From Agrococcus sp. ProA11 (GTDB taxonomy: Bacteria > Actinomycetota > Actinomycetes > Actinomycetales > Microbacteriaceae): a stretch of DNA of 64,000 bases. A program made the translations under genes and the position numbers. The stretch is from the NCBI RefSeq assembly GCF_039880525.1, contig NZ_CP156989.1:744001-808000 (forward strand), in the 5' to 3' direction. Of this stretch, positions 38,258 to 46,510 are shown piece after piece. Below the pieces are notes generated by a model. It was not told where the DNA came from and searched no databases. It saw nothing but the letters and a program-made list of their open reading frames with translations. Numbering within the stretch: the stretch's first letter is position 1; every line of letters begins with the position of its first letter.

Positions 38258-38292
38258 GAAGCGGGCCCCAGCCTCTCGGCGGGGCCCGCTTC
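38258..38292. terminator. Bidirectional terminator between aldehyde dehydrogenase and SDR genes
   Basis: GAAGCGGGCCCC and GGGGCCCGCTTC form a perfect 12-base stem around an 11-base loop, between two convergent genes. Confidence 0.8.
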
Positions 38293-38326
38293 GGCGTTGC
38301 GTCGCGGGCGTCTGCGCAGGCGGTCG

Positions 38327-39103
38327 CTACCCGAAGGCCAGCGTCGGCACGTCGACGACGTGCGCGCCGCCGTCGACCAGGATGGTCGAGCCGGTGAGGT
38401 AGGAGCTCGCGGGGCTGGCGAGGAAGCTCACGAGGGTGGCGATCTCAGCAGGCTCCGCAGCGCGACCGAGCGGCACGTCGCGCGTGACGAGCGCATACGC
38501 CTCATCGACCGACGCGGCGCGCCCCTGCTCGACGAGCACACGCATCTCGTCGTCGGCCATCGGCGTGCGCACCCAGCCGGGACACACGGCGTTGGCGCGC
38601 ACGCCGCTGCCGCCGCCGTCGCGAGCGATCTGCCGCATCAGCCCGAGCAGCGCGTGCTTGCCGACCGTGTAGCCGGTGGTCTCCGGCGCCGCGCGGATGC
38701 CCGCGAGCGACGAGATGATGACGATCGAGCCGCCGCCGTCGGCCAGGGCCGGCAGCGCCGCGCGGCAGGCGACGAACGCGGTCGTCAGGTTCGCCTGCAG
38801 CGACGACGCCCACTCGTCATCGGTGGTCTCGGCGACCGAGGAGTATCCGTGGCCGCCTGCGCTCGTGACGAGCGCGCCGAGCGGACCGGTCTCCAGCGCG
38901 CTCCGCACGACCTCGTCCATCGCGCGCCCATCGGAGGCGTCCGCCGCGACCGCACGGATGCGGTTGGGCGCCAGCGCCGCCGTCTCGTCGAGCGGCTGCG
39001 CGCGGCGCCCGGTGATGACGACGTCCCACCCCTCTGCGGCGAGCTGCAGGGCGACGGCACGGCCGATGCCGGTGCCGCCTCCGGTGACGATCGCGCACGT
39101 CAT
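38327..39103 (-). CDS. Short-chain dehydrogenase/reductase
   Basis: A 258-residue classical SDR. Cofactor loop TGGGTGIGRAVA (residues 7-18); catalytic serine in VIISSLAGI; catalytic pair Y-x3-K in GYTVGKHAL; C-terminal VLVDGG-like signature as STILVDGGAHVV. NAD(H) or NADP(H) use is undecided: the segment after strand 2 is TGRRAQPL, and arginines there favour NADPH. It is coupled to the moaF-like gene by a TGATG overlap, so it belongs to the amine oxidase operon. It may reduce or oxidise the aldehyde/alcohol side products of amine oxidation; this is an inference from position. Confidence 0.85.
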   Translation of the reverse strand: MTCAIVTGGGTGIGRAVALQLAAEGWDVVITGRRAQPLDETAALAPNRIRAVAADASDGRAMDEVVRSALETGPLGALVTSAGGHGYSSVAETTDDEWASSLQANLTTAFVACRAALPALADGGGSIVIISSLAGIRAAPETTGYTVGKHALLGLMRQIARDGGGSGVRANAVCPGWVRTPMADDEMRVLVEQGRAASVDEAYALVTRDVPLGRAAEPAEIATLVSFLASPASSYLTGSTILVDGGAHVVDVPTLAFG

Positions 39104-39867
39104 CAGGACGAACCCGGAGTGAGGTACGCGGTGGTGTTCGCGACCTCGAATCGGCTGCCAACCGGGAAGACCGTGGCGTTGCCGGGCTCGAACGCGTCGT
39201 CGCCGAAGATCGCGCCGTCCGTCCGCAGCTGCTGCAGATCGATGAGCACCGCCCCGAGGGTCGGCACGATCTTCTCCCGCCAGACGAACAGCACGAGACC
39301 GTCGGCGACGCTGATCGCGTCGCACGCGTCGGTGTCGGCGAGGCCCGCCTCGACGCCCGAGAGGCAGTGCCAGGTGTATCGGTGCTCCGAGAGGTAGATG
39401 TGCTCGTAGGACTCGGTAAGGGAGTAGGTGTACCGGTTGCGCATGCCGACGAGCTCGCGGGTCGGGGCGTGGAGCCGCCCGCCGCGTTCGAGCCGGCCGT
39501 GCCGGAAGGCGGCGGCAACCCCGGTCGGCTCCTCGCCGCGCTGTACTCGCGTCCAGGCGCTCTCCCGCGCCGTCGCCTCGTCGGGGAGCCGGGCGGAGAC
39601 CCGCGTGTAGCCGCCGTCCGCGAGCACGAGCAGCTCGAGGCCGCGCGGGCCCGAGAGCTGCCGCACGAGCAGCACCCCGGGCCGCACCGACGTGACGTGG
39701 GCCGCGCCACGCTCCCCGCCGAGGTCGGCCGTGCCGTCGTCGCCGAACGACACCTGCTCGCCGTCCAGGTCGAGCGTCCGACCCGCCAGATCGTCGACCG
39801 TCGGCAGCACGTCGCCATGCACCTCCATGCCGCGACCGAGATCGCCGACCGAGATGAACTCGCTCAT
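39103..39867 (-). CDS. MoaF-like protein of the monoamine regulon
   Basis: A 254-residue soluble protein resembling MoaF, named in Klebsiella from the monoamine regulon rather than from cofactor biosynthesis. Recognisable parts are LAGRTLDLDGEQVSF near the N-terminus and, in the second half, YTYSLTESYEHIYLSEHRYT and WREKIVPTLGAVLIDLQQLR. The fold is lipocalin-like beta-barrel by family. The molecular function is not established. It lies 36 bases downstream of the amine oxidase gene and overlaps the SDR gene, a context conserved in aromatic amine catabolism. Start supported by GGGAGGATGCG upstream. Confidence 0.8.
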   Translation of the reverse strand: MSEFISVGDLGRGMEVHGDVLPTVDDLAGRTLDLDGEQVSFGDDGTADLGGERGAAHVTSVRPGVLLVRQLSGPRGLELLVLADGGYTRVSARLPDEATARESAWTRVQRGEEPTGVAAAFRHGRLERGGRLHAPTRELVGMRNRYTYSLTESYEHIYLSEHRYTWHCLSGVEAGLADTDACDAISVADGLVLFVWREKIVPTLGAVLIDLQQLRTDGAIFGDDAFEPGNATVFPVGSRFEVANTTAYLTPGSS

Positions 39868-39903
39868 CGCATCCTCCCGATGTGCTCGCCGCGGCCGCGC
39901 CGC

Positions 39904-41970
39904 TCAGCGGACAGCAACGTGGTCCTCGCCGTCGTCGCCGTGGTGGCCATGGTGCCCGTCGTAGTCATGCTCGGGCTCGCCGTGCGCCGAGTGCCCGTGG
40001 TCGCACGAGCACGCTCCGGCCGCGCAGCCGCAGCCGCCGCCCGCCTCCGGCACGTCGAGCGCCGGGTTGCGGTCGAGGAAGCCGTAGGGCTTCAGCCAGA
40101 AGCCGGAGTAGTCGACCGGCATGATGGGCCAATCCTCGGGGCGGGGGATGTGCGAGAGCCCGAAGGAGTGCCACACGACCAGGTCGGCGCCGTCGACGTC
40201 GCCGCCGGCCGCGACCGACTCCGGCAGGCCTGCGCCGCCCGAGTGCTGGTTCGGGTACCTGCCGGCGGGGTACAGGTCATCGTCGCGGTGCGAGGTCACC
40301 CAGAGGTGCTTCGATGCGAAGGTCGCCCGATCGTGCACGGTCGACTCGGGGTCGGCCATGAGCGTCGCCTTCGCCTCCGGGATGAGCTGGAACTCGGTCG
40401 GCCTGCCCACCGCGTTCGTTCGACTCGACGAGCCGATGTGCCAGGTGCGTCCCACCGCGCCGTCGCCGAGCACGCCGGCGGCCTCGCTCAGCCGGTCGCG
40501 GCGGTGGCCGAACGCGTTGCCCCACGGGTTCTGGTCACCCATCGGAACGCGCACGAGATCGACCTGGTCGACGTAGTTGTCGGTGCCGTCGATGTCGAAG
40601 TCGAGACGGGCGCAGAAGATGTGCTGGTGGATCGGCGCGAACAGCGCCGGTGCGATCTCGGTCGCGTGCGGCAGGATCGCGCCCGGCTCGTCGGCGCCGC
40701 AGAAGACGATGCCGGTCGCCTTCGCCTCGAACTGGATCGAGCCGTCGAGGTAGAGGTACCAGAAGAAGCCGTAGTCGTAGTTGCCGACGGTCGCCCAGTA
40801 GGAGACCACGAGCCGTCGCGAGCGGCGACCGTGCGTCGTCTCGCCGTCGAGCTCGCGGTGCTTCCAGAGCACGCCGTAGTCCTCCTCGTGCATGCACACC
40901 GCGCGCGGAATCGTGATCGGCTCACCGGTATCCGCCGCCACGTGGGCGTCGAAGTAGTGGATGGCGCCGAGGCAGTCGCAGCCCAGCTGCTGCGCGTTGG
41001 CGTTCTTGCCCAGGTTGTACTCGCCGGCGTCGAAGTAGCTGATCCAGCGACGCGTCTCGCTCGTGTCGCCGTAGGGCACCACCATCTCGGGCACGCTCGC
41101 GCGGTGCAGCACGGGGCGCAGCTCCTCGCCGTCCTGCCATCCGAGCTGGTGCAGCACAAGCCCTTCGCGCATCGAGAAGCCGATGCGGAAGCGCCACTGC
41201 TCCCAGGTCACCGCATTGCCGTCGACCGAGAAGCTCGGACCCTCCGGCATGGTGATGTCGATCGGCTTCAGGCTGGTGCGGCGCTCGCCGACCGAGGCGT
41301 CGTCGTAGTTCGCGTCGAGCTGCGGCAGCGGCACCTGGCGCTCGTCGACCAGCTTGACGACCTTGCGCTCGGTGACGTCGACGAGCAGCACGAGGCCCTC
41401 GACGGGGAACGACCAGGGGTTGTCGCCCTCGGCGGGCGGCATGAACGTGAGCGAGCGCATCATGCGCTTGCCGACCTCGTCGGGCTCGTTGAACTGGCCC
41501 GGCGCGAGCGGCACGACCAGCGCGCGCTCGAGGCCATCGAGGCCGCGCGCCTCCATCGCCCGGCGCCACCCCGCATCCGCCTTCACGACTTCGTCGACGA
41601 GCTCGTACTCCTCGAACAGGTAGGGCGGCTGCCCGAAGGGCGCTTCGCCGGTCGGCAGCGTCTCGATCGACTCCAGGCTGTCGTCGTCGAGCGCGACCAC
41701 GGCTTCGCGGACGCGCCCCGTCTCGGTGTCGAGCAGCGTCGAGAGCACGCGCCGACCGAGCGGGTCGCCTGCGCCCCACTGCGCGAGCTGCGCCTTCGGC
41801 GGGTCGAGCAGCACCTGCAGCGGGAACCGCGTGTCGGGCTGCAGCTCGCCGGCGTCATCGAGCACCGAGCGCACCCGCTCGATCTCCGTGGGCGCCAGCG
41901 GAGCCAGCGGATGCGTCACCTCGGTCAGGTTCGAATCGCGCGCGCCATGCGTGTGCGTCGTGTCGGGCAT
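39904..41970 (-). CDS. Copper-containing primary amine oxidase with His/Cys-rich tail
   Basis: A 688-residue topaquinone enzyme that converts primary amines to aldehydes with release of ammonia and hydrogen peroxide. Key residues: catalytic base Asp314 in SYFDAGEYNLG; Tyr398 in VGNYDYGFFW, the TPQ precursor; copper ligands His448 and His450 in IHQHIFCARLDFDIDG, and His607 in FGLSHIPRPEDWPIMPV. No signal peptide, so it is cytoplasmic like the Arthrobacter enzymes. Residues 643-686 form a tail with four Cys in two CxC pairs and nine His, likely to bind metal. The gene is first in an operon with the moaF-like and SDR genes; an AraC gene lies just upstream. Aromatic amines such as tyramine, phenethylamine or dopamine are likely substrates. 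Confidence 0.94.
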   Translation of the reverse strand: MPDTTHTHGARDSNLTEVTHPLAPLAPTEIERVRSVLDDAGELQPDTRFPLQVLLDPPKAQLAQWGAGDPLGRRVLSTLLDTETGRVREAVVALDDDSLESIETLPTGEAPFGQPPYLFEEYELVDEVVKADAGWRRAMEARGLDGLERALVVPLAPGQFNEPDEVGKRMMRSLTFMPPAEGDNPWSFPVEGLVLLVDVTERKVVKLVDERQVPLPQLDANYDDASVGERRTSLKPIDITMPEGPSFSVDGNAVTWEQWRFRIGFSMREGLVLHQLGWQDGEELRPVLHRASVPEMVVPYGDTSETRRWISYFDAGEYNLGKNANAQQLGCDCLGAIHYFDAHVAADTGEPITIPRAVCMHEEDYGVLWKHRELDGETTHGRRSRRLVVSYWATVGNYDYGFFWYLYLDGSIQFEAKATGIVFCGADEPGAILPHATEIAPALFAPIHQHIFCARLDFDIDGTDNYVDQVDLVRVPMGDQNPWGNAFGHRRDRLSEAAGVLGDGAVGRTWHIGSSSRTNAVGRPTEFQLIPEAKATLMADPESTVHDRATFASKHLWVTSHRDDDLYPAGRYPNQHSGGAGLPESVAAGGDVDGADLVVWHSFGLSHIPRPEDWPIMPVDYSGFWLKPYGFLDRNPALDVPEAGGGCGCAAGACSCDHGHSAHGEPEHDYDGHHGHHGDDGEDHVAVR

Positions 41971-42032
41971 GAGACCTCCTCGTCCAGCGTGGCCTCCACG
42001 CTAGGCGGGCGGTGTCGGCACCCGCTTGCCCG

Positions 42033-43031
42033 TCAGCGCAGGCTGCTTGCTTCCGCCCGCTCGTCGGGCACCATGGCCGGCTCGAGCGCCGTGGCGAGCC
42101 GATACTCGCTCGGGCTTTGCCCGAAGGTGGTGCGGAACAGGCGGGAGAAGTGGGCGGGGTTCACGAGCCCCCAGCGCGCTGCGATGCTCGCGATCGGCAG
42201 CTCGAGCAGCTGCGCGTCCGCGAGGTCGCGGCGGATGTGCTCGAGCCGGCGCTCGCGGATCCAGCCGGCCACGGTGATGCTGTGCTCAGCGAAGACCGCG
42301 TGCAGGTGCCGCGTCGAGATGTAGTGCGCCGCGGCGATCGTAGCGGGCGACAGCGACGGATCGGCGAGCAGCCGGTCGATGGTGCCGAGCAGCTCGTGCA
42401 GCAGCTGTCGCTTCGGGTCGCGCCGCACGCCGTGCTGCAGCTGCGTCGACACGAGCGTCATGAGCAGGTCGAGCCCGGTGCGGGCGAGGCGCTGCCCGTG
42501 CTCGCCCGGCAGCTCGGCGAGGCTCTTCGCCAGGTCGACGAAGAACGAGTTGACGACGCGGCCCAGCGGCGACTCGAGCGGGAAGGCGGTCGCGGTGACC
42601 TCGGCGAGCTCATCGCGGGGCAGATCGAGGTAGCCGATCGGGAACGTGAAGACCAGCAGGCTGGTCGTGCCGTCGAAGCGCAACGTGTACGGGCGCGACG
42701 TGTCGTAGATCGCGAGGTCGCCGGGGTGCAGCAGCGCGACCCGACCATCCTGCTCGATCAGCTCTTCGCCATCGAGCTGCAGGCTCACCTTGATCAAGTC
42801 GCTCGGGCTGCGGCGCACGAGCTTGGGCGTGCGGGCCACGACGCTCGCGGTGTGCGTGATGCGGAAGACCGACACCTCGCCGATGTCGATGCGGCTGGCT
42901 TGCGCCCAGAACTCGTCGTCACCCAGCGGATGCACGTCGAGCGGCACGAAGTTCGTCGCGACCTCACGGCGCCAGCTCATGATGTCGTGCGTCTCGCCCT
43001 CGAGCGGCGGGAAGTCGAAGATGTCGGCCAA
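42033..43031 (-). CDS. AraC family regulator (FeaR type)
   Basis: A 332-residue regulator. Residues 1-200 are the AraC-binding-like domain of the FeaR/NphR group (VARTPKLVRRSPSDLIKVSL, then LHPGDLAIYDTSRPY). Residues 230-325 are two helix-turn-helices (ISTRHLHAVFAEHSITVAGW and AARWGLVNPAHFSRLFRTTFGQSPSEYR, given in part). The TTG at 43031 follows GAGG by five bases and keeps the family N-terminus; the first ATG would lose about 18 residues. It lies 62 bases upstream of the copper amine oxidase gene, same strand, and is the likely activator of that operon in response to an amine or aldehyde. Confidence 0.87.
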   Translation of the reverse strand: MADIFDFPPLEGETHDIMSWRREVATNFVPLDVHPLGDDEFWAQASRIDIGEVSVFRITHTASVVARTPKLVRRSPSDLIKVSLQLDGEELIEQDGRVALLHPGDLAIYDTSRPYTLRFDGTTSLLVFTFPIGYLDLPRDELAEVTATAFPLESPLGRVVNSFFVDLAKSLAELPGEHGQRLARTGLDLLMTLVSTQLQHGVRRDPKRQLLHELLGTIDRLLADPSLSPATIAAAHYISTRHLHAVFAEHSITVAGWIRERRLEHIRRDLADAQLLELPIASIAARWGLVNPAHFSRLFRTTFGQSPSEYRLATALEPAMVPDERAEASSLR

Positions 43032-43123
43032 CCTTTCCTCAGCGGCCGCGCCAATGGGGCCCCGGCACCAGACTAGCGGCGGCGAGGAAGGGGCAGGATG
43101 CCCGCGATCGCGCGCCCGAGCGC

Positions 43124-43876
43124 TCAGCCGAGCAGCGCGACCGAACCGGCGATGATGAGCGAGACGCCACCCAGCAGCGAGAGCGCGATGATCGACCAGC
43201 GCACCGCCGTGCGGTTCACCCGATGCGCGAGCCGGTCGCCGAGGATGACGCCGGCCGCGACCGGCGCCACCATCGCCACCCAGCCCCAGAGCGGCCAGTC
43301 CGGCGCGCCCTCGGGTGCGACGAACGGCCGGACGACGACGATCATGCCGCTCACGATCGTCCAGAAGGGCTGCATCGTCGCGACGAAGGTCTTGTCGTGC
43401 CATCCCGACACGAGCGAGTAGAGGCCGACGATCGGCGCGCCCATGCCGACGCTCGCGTTCAGCAGGCCGATCGATGAGCCCGCCGTCAGGCGCAGGCCAG
43501 GGCCGTCACGATGGCGGGCAGTGCTGGTCACCCCGACCGAGACGATCACGCCCGCGACCGCGATCGCTCCGACGACCACGCGCAGCAGATCGGTGTCGAG
43601 CGCCTGCGCGATGAGCAGCCCCGGCACCATGAGCGTCACAGCGGGCACGAGCAGCCACGCCAGTCGACGCCAGTCGACGTCGTGCCAGACGCGCGGCAGG
43701 ATGATGAGGCACGCGACGGCGCCATACAGGTTCACCACCAGCACCGCGGCCAGCGGGCCGGCGATGAGCGCCACGACCGGGGTCACGATGAGGCCCCAGC
43801 CCATGCCGATCATGCGCTGACCGGCGGCACCGAGGAGCACCGCGACGGCCGCGATGGCGAGTGAGAGCAGCTCCAT
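43124..43876 (-). CDS. TauE/SafE family anion permease
   Basis: A 250-residue membrane protein with seven to eight hydrophobic helices (the first being LLSLAIAAVAVLLGAAGQRM). The duplicated layout and GMGWGLIVTPVVALI plus GSSIGLLNASVGMGAPIVGLY match TauE/SafE carriers, which move sulphite, sulphoacetate or small organic acids. It lies seven bases downstream of the IclR gene and is probably under its control. Substrate unknown; an aromatic or organic acid would suit the surroundings. Confidence 0.85.
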   Translation of the reverse strand: MELLSLAIAAVAVLLGAAGQRMIGMGWGLIVTPVVALIAGPLAAVLVVNLYGAVACLIILPRVWHDVDWRRLAWLLVPAVTLMVPGLLIAQALDTDLLRVVVGAIAVAGVIVSVGVTSTARHRDGPGLRLTAGSSIGLLNASVGMGAPIVGLYSLVSGWHDKTFVATMQPFWTIVSGMIVVVRPFVAPEGAPDWPLWGWVAMVAPVAAGVILGDRLAHRVNRTAVRWSIIALSLLGGVSLIIAGSVALLG

Positions 43877-43883
43877 GACCCCG

Positions 43884-44594
43884 CTAGCGCAGGTCGGCCT
43901 CGATGGCGCGGGCGGTGCGCTGCACGGCTTCGCCCAGCGCGTCCGCGTCGGGCTCGCCGACCGTGACCACGGCGACCGACGCATCCGTGGTGCCCCGCGC
44001 CCGCAGCGGCGCGCCGACCGAGGTGATGCCCTGGATCACCTCGTTGGCGCTGACGGCGAAGCCGCGCGAGCGGACCCGCTCGACTTCGGGGTGCATCGGC
44101 TCGTCGTGGCCGAGCTCGCGCCACACGGCATCGCTCAGCATGGACTGCAGGGCCACGCCGGGGGCGCCGAGGGCGATGGGGTGCCGATGGCCGGGGTGCT
44201 GGGCGACGGATGCGTTGACGCCGCGAGGCACGGCGGTGACGAGCGTGACGGCGTCATCGCCGTCGCGCACCGCGAGGAAGGCGGTCACGCCGAGCTCGTC
44301 GGCGAGCTGCTGCAGGTGGGGGAGCGAGGCCGACTGCAGGTCGTGCTCCACGTCGCGCGCGAGCACCACCAGCTGCGGCCCGAGCGAGAGGATGCCGGCG
44401 GCGTCGCGGACGACGAGCCGGTGCTCCTCGAGGGTGCGCACGAGCCGGTAGGCGACCGATCGGTGCACGCCGAGCAGGTCGGCGAGCGACTGGATGGACT
44501 GGCCGCCGTGATCGGCGAGCAGCGAGAGGGCAGTCAGGCCGCGCGAGAGCGTCTGCGAGCCGCTCGCTGGCTTGGCCGCCGAATGCTCGGGCAT
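43884..44594 (-). CDS. IclR family transcriptional regulator
   Basis: A 236-residue regulator. Residues 12-70 are the winged helix (LSRGLTALSLLADHGGQSI, then LLGVHRSVAYRLVRTLEEH); residues 80-236 are the IclR effector domain, with LPHLQQLADELGVTAFLAVRDG and the later GFAVSANEVIQGITSVGAPL typical of it. The lead ATG stands near position 44594 with a dyad-rich region upstream. It precedes the TauE/SafE gene by seven bases, indicating a local regulator-transporter pair of the kind found around aromatic acid pathways. Confidence 0.9.
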   Translation of the reverse strand: MPEHSAAKPASGSQTLSRGLTALSLLADHGGQSIQSLADLLGVHRSVAYRLVRTLEEHRLVVRDAAGILSLGPQLVVLARDVEHDLQSASLPHLQQLADELGVTAFLAVRDGDDAVTLVTAVPRGVNASVAQHPGHRHPIALGAPGVALQSMLSDAVWRELGHDEPMHPEVERVRSRGFAVSANEVIQGITSVGAPLRARGTTDASVAVVTVGEPDADALGEAVQRTARAIEADLR

Positions 44595-44626
44595 CGTCGC
44601 TCGCTCTCGTCATCGCATCCGTCGTG

Positions 44627-44658
44627 ATGCTTGTGCTCAAGCATAGAACAGGCCGTTC
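44627..44658. promoter_or_regulatory. Two dyads upstream of the IclR gene
   Basis: ATGCTTG-TGCT-CAAGCAT (44627-44644) is a perfect inverted repeat, and GAAC-N5-GTTC (44646-44658) follows directly. TATGCT on the minus strand inside the first dyad is a possible -10. The placement suits autorepression by IclR. Confidence 0.5.
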
Positions 44659-44695
44659 AGCTATGGAGAAGCCGGGGCGGGGGAAGCGGCGTAAG

Positions 44696-45328
44696 TCAGA
44701 CCTCGATCGAGTCGCCCGGCTGGAGTCGGTGGTGCTCGCCGCCTGCCGCGGTGACCGCATCCTCGATCCGTGCGTGCGCCATGCCGAGGCCCATCTCCGA
44801 CAGCGGCGCATCGTGCACGGCGAAGGTCCCGCGCGGTGCGACCTCTGCGACGAAGTCCATCACGTCGCCGATCTTCAGCCACGGCGCGCCGGCCGGCGCG
44901 GCGAGCAGCTCCACGGGCACATCGGGGGCCGCGTAGGAGTCGCCCGGGTAGTAGAGGCGCTCGTTCACCAGCACGCCGAGGTTGTCGACGAGCGGGATCG
45001 TTCGATGGATCTCGGCGTGCTGACCGCCGAAGAAGCGCAGCCGGAAGGGACCCGCGGTGACGCGCTCGCCTGCCTCGACGACCTTGACGTCGAAGCCTTC
45101 GGCGGCCGCGGCGACGCCGGCCGGGCCGTAAATCGGCACGGTCGGATGCGCGGCGCGCAGCGCCGAGAGATGCTCGGCGTCCCAATGGTCCGGGTGCTCG
45201 TGCGTGATGACGATCGCGACCAGGCCCGGTGCCGACACGGGGCCGGTCTGGTTGCCCGGATCGATCACGAGCTGCTGGCCTTCGTCGGCCAGGATCATGC
45301 AGGCGTGCTCTCGCTTGGTCACTCGCAT
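44696..45328 (-). CDS. MBL-fold metal-dependent hydrolase (UlaG-like)
   Basis: A 210-residue metallo-beta-lactamase-fold protein. The metal motif HxHxDH is THEHPDHWD near residue 43-50; further metal residues are expected in FFGGQHAEI and YYPGDSYAAPD, with the last histidine in TFAVHDAPLSEMG. This pattern is found in short UlaG-like hydrolases of uncertain substrate. The ATG at 45328 follows GGAG by four bases. It ends about 100 bases from the IclR start and is probably monocistronic. Confidence 0.85.
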   Translation of the reverse strand: MRVTKREHACMILADEGQQLVIDPGNQTGPVSAPGLVAIVITHEHPDHWDAEHLSALRAAHPTVPIYGPAGVAAAAEGFDVKVVEAGERVTAGPFRLRFFGGQHAEIHRTIPLVDNLGVLVNERLYYPGDSYAAPDVPVELLAAPAGAPWLKIGDVMDFVAEVAPRGTFAVHDAPLSEMGLGMAHARIEDAVTAAGGEHHRLQPGDSIEV

Positions 45329-45398
45329 GTGCTCCACGATAGGCGGTGCGGCACCGACGCGGCGAGCCCAGGAGGTCTGACTGCGGCGACGCGCCACG

Positions 45399-45404
45399 TA
45401 CGCT
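45399..45404 (+). promoter_or_regulatory. -10 element of a leaderless lipid-kinase transcript
   Basis: TACGCT ends six bases before the GTG at 45411, without a ribosome site in between. Confidence 0.5.
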
Positions 45405-45410
45405 GGCTCC

Positions 45411-46301
45411 GTGCAGATCGTGGTCGCGTCGAACCCCGCAGCGCGGTTCGGCCGCTCCGAGGCTGTCGGCGCGCTGGTCGCGGCGCGCATCGCCGACCTC
45501 GGCCATGACGTGCAGCACATCGTCGCCGTTGACTTCGCCGGGCAACTGGAGCAGACGCGCTTCGCCATGATCCAGGCCGAGGTGCTCGTGGTGGTCGGCG
45601 GGGACGGCATGGTGCATCTCGCGGCGAACATCGTGGGTGGCACCTCGAAGCGGCTGGTGATCGTGCCCTCCGGCAGCGGCAACGACCTGGCGGCGACGCT
45701 CGAGCTGGGGTCGACCGGCCACGTCATCGACTCACTCGAGGCGATCCTCGCGAGCGAGCCCGATCGCATCGACCTGGTGCGCATCGAGCATCCCGACGGC
45801 GTCACGCTCGCCGCCGGGATCGTCTCGGTCGGCTTCGACGCCGACGTGAACGTGCGCTCCTTCCGCTTCGCGAAGGTGCCGAGCCGCTTCCGCTACCAGG
45901 CTGCGATCCTCGCGACCCTGCTGCGGCCGAAGCACCGCACCTTCCGCGTCAGGCTCGATGGGGGAGCCGAGCGCACCTGGCGGACGCTCATCGCCGCGAT
46001 CTCCAACAACCGCATCTTCGGCGGCGGCATCCCCATCGCGCCCGGCGCCGACCTGCGCGACGGCAAGCTCACCGCGGTGTTCGCGGACGAGCTCTCGTAC
46101 CCAGCGTTCCTGCGGGTGCTCAGCAAGGCGATCCGCGGCCGGCACGAGTCCGACCCGCGCATGCACATCGTCGAGTGCGAGAGTGCGGAGCTCGCGAGCG
46201 AAGAGACGGTGATCGTCTGCGCCGACGGCGAGATCGTGGGGCGACTGCCGGTGCGCTGCAGCATCATGCCGGGTGCGCTGCAGGTGCATCGCGTCGCCTG
46301 A
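45411..46301 (+). CDS. Diacylglycerol kinase-like lipid kinase (YegS/DagK family)
   Basis: A 296-residue DAGK-catalytic-domain protein. VVASNPAARFG at the N-terminus, then VLVVVGGDGMVHLAANIVGG (the GGDGT-type loop, here GGDGM) and LVIVPSGSGNDLAATL give the family. The threonine usually after GGDG is Met, as in some actinobacterial members. The C-terminal part holds AISNNRIFGGGIPIAPGADLRDGKL, quoted in part, which is the second lipid-kinase signature. It phosphorylates diacylglycerol or a related lipid at the membrane. GTG start supported by the leaderless promoter. Confidence 0.88.
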   Translation: MQIVVASNPAARFGRSEAVGALVAARIADLGHDVQHIVAVDFAGQLEQTRFAMIQAEVLVVVGGDGMVHLAANIVGGTSKRLVIVPSGSGNDLAATLELGSTGHVIDSLEAILASEPDRIDLVRIEHPDGVTLAAGIVSVGFDADVNVRSFRFAKVPSRFRYQAAILATLLRPKHRTFRVRLDGGAERTWRTLIAAISNNRIFGGGIPIAPGADLRDGKLTAVFADELSYPAFLRVLSKAIRGRHESDPRMHIVECESAELASEETVIVCADGEIVGRLPVRCSIMPGALQVHRVA

Positions 46302-46384
46302 TCCGGGCTGCGGTCGACCCGATTTGGCACACGGCCGAATCGTGTGGCAAACTATCCAGGTTGCAAACGCAAGATGCGCAGCAC

Positions 46385-46457
46385 GGCCCCATCGTATAGC
46401 GGCCTAGTACGTCGCCCTCTCACGGCGGTAACGCGGGTTCGAATCCCGCTGGGGTCA
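46385..46457 (+). tRNA. tRNA-Glu(CTC)
   Basis: A 73-base cloverleaf: acceptor GGCCCCA with TGGGGTC (one G-U pair), discriminator A46457, no encoded CCA. The anticodon stem (46412-46416 with 46424-46428) encloses CTCTCAC, so the anticodon is CTC at 46419-46421. T arm GCGGG with loop TTCGAAT and CCCGC. It reads GAG, the major glutamate codon here. Confidence 0.96.
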
Positions 46458-46463
46458 CAGACG

Positions 46464-46495
46464 AAGAGCCCCGGTCCACGGACCGGGGCTCTTTT
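46464..46495 (+). terminator. Intrinsic terminator after tRNA-Glu
   Basis: A perfect 14-base stem (AAGAGCCCCGGTCC and complement) with a two-base formal loop, ending in TTTT, seven bases after the tRNA. It also faces the end of the flavin monooxygenase gene, so it probably works in both directions. Confidence 0.9.
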
Positions 46496-46510
46496 GCGTG
46501 CTCGGGGCGC

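Noticed and set aside
39103-39867. MoaF as molybdenum cofactor biosynthesis
   Set aside because: The name comes from the monoamine regulon; no molybdopterin gene is near and the neighbours are amine oxidation genes.
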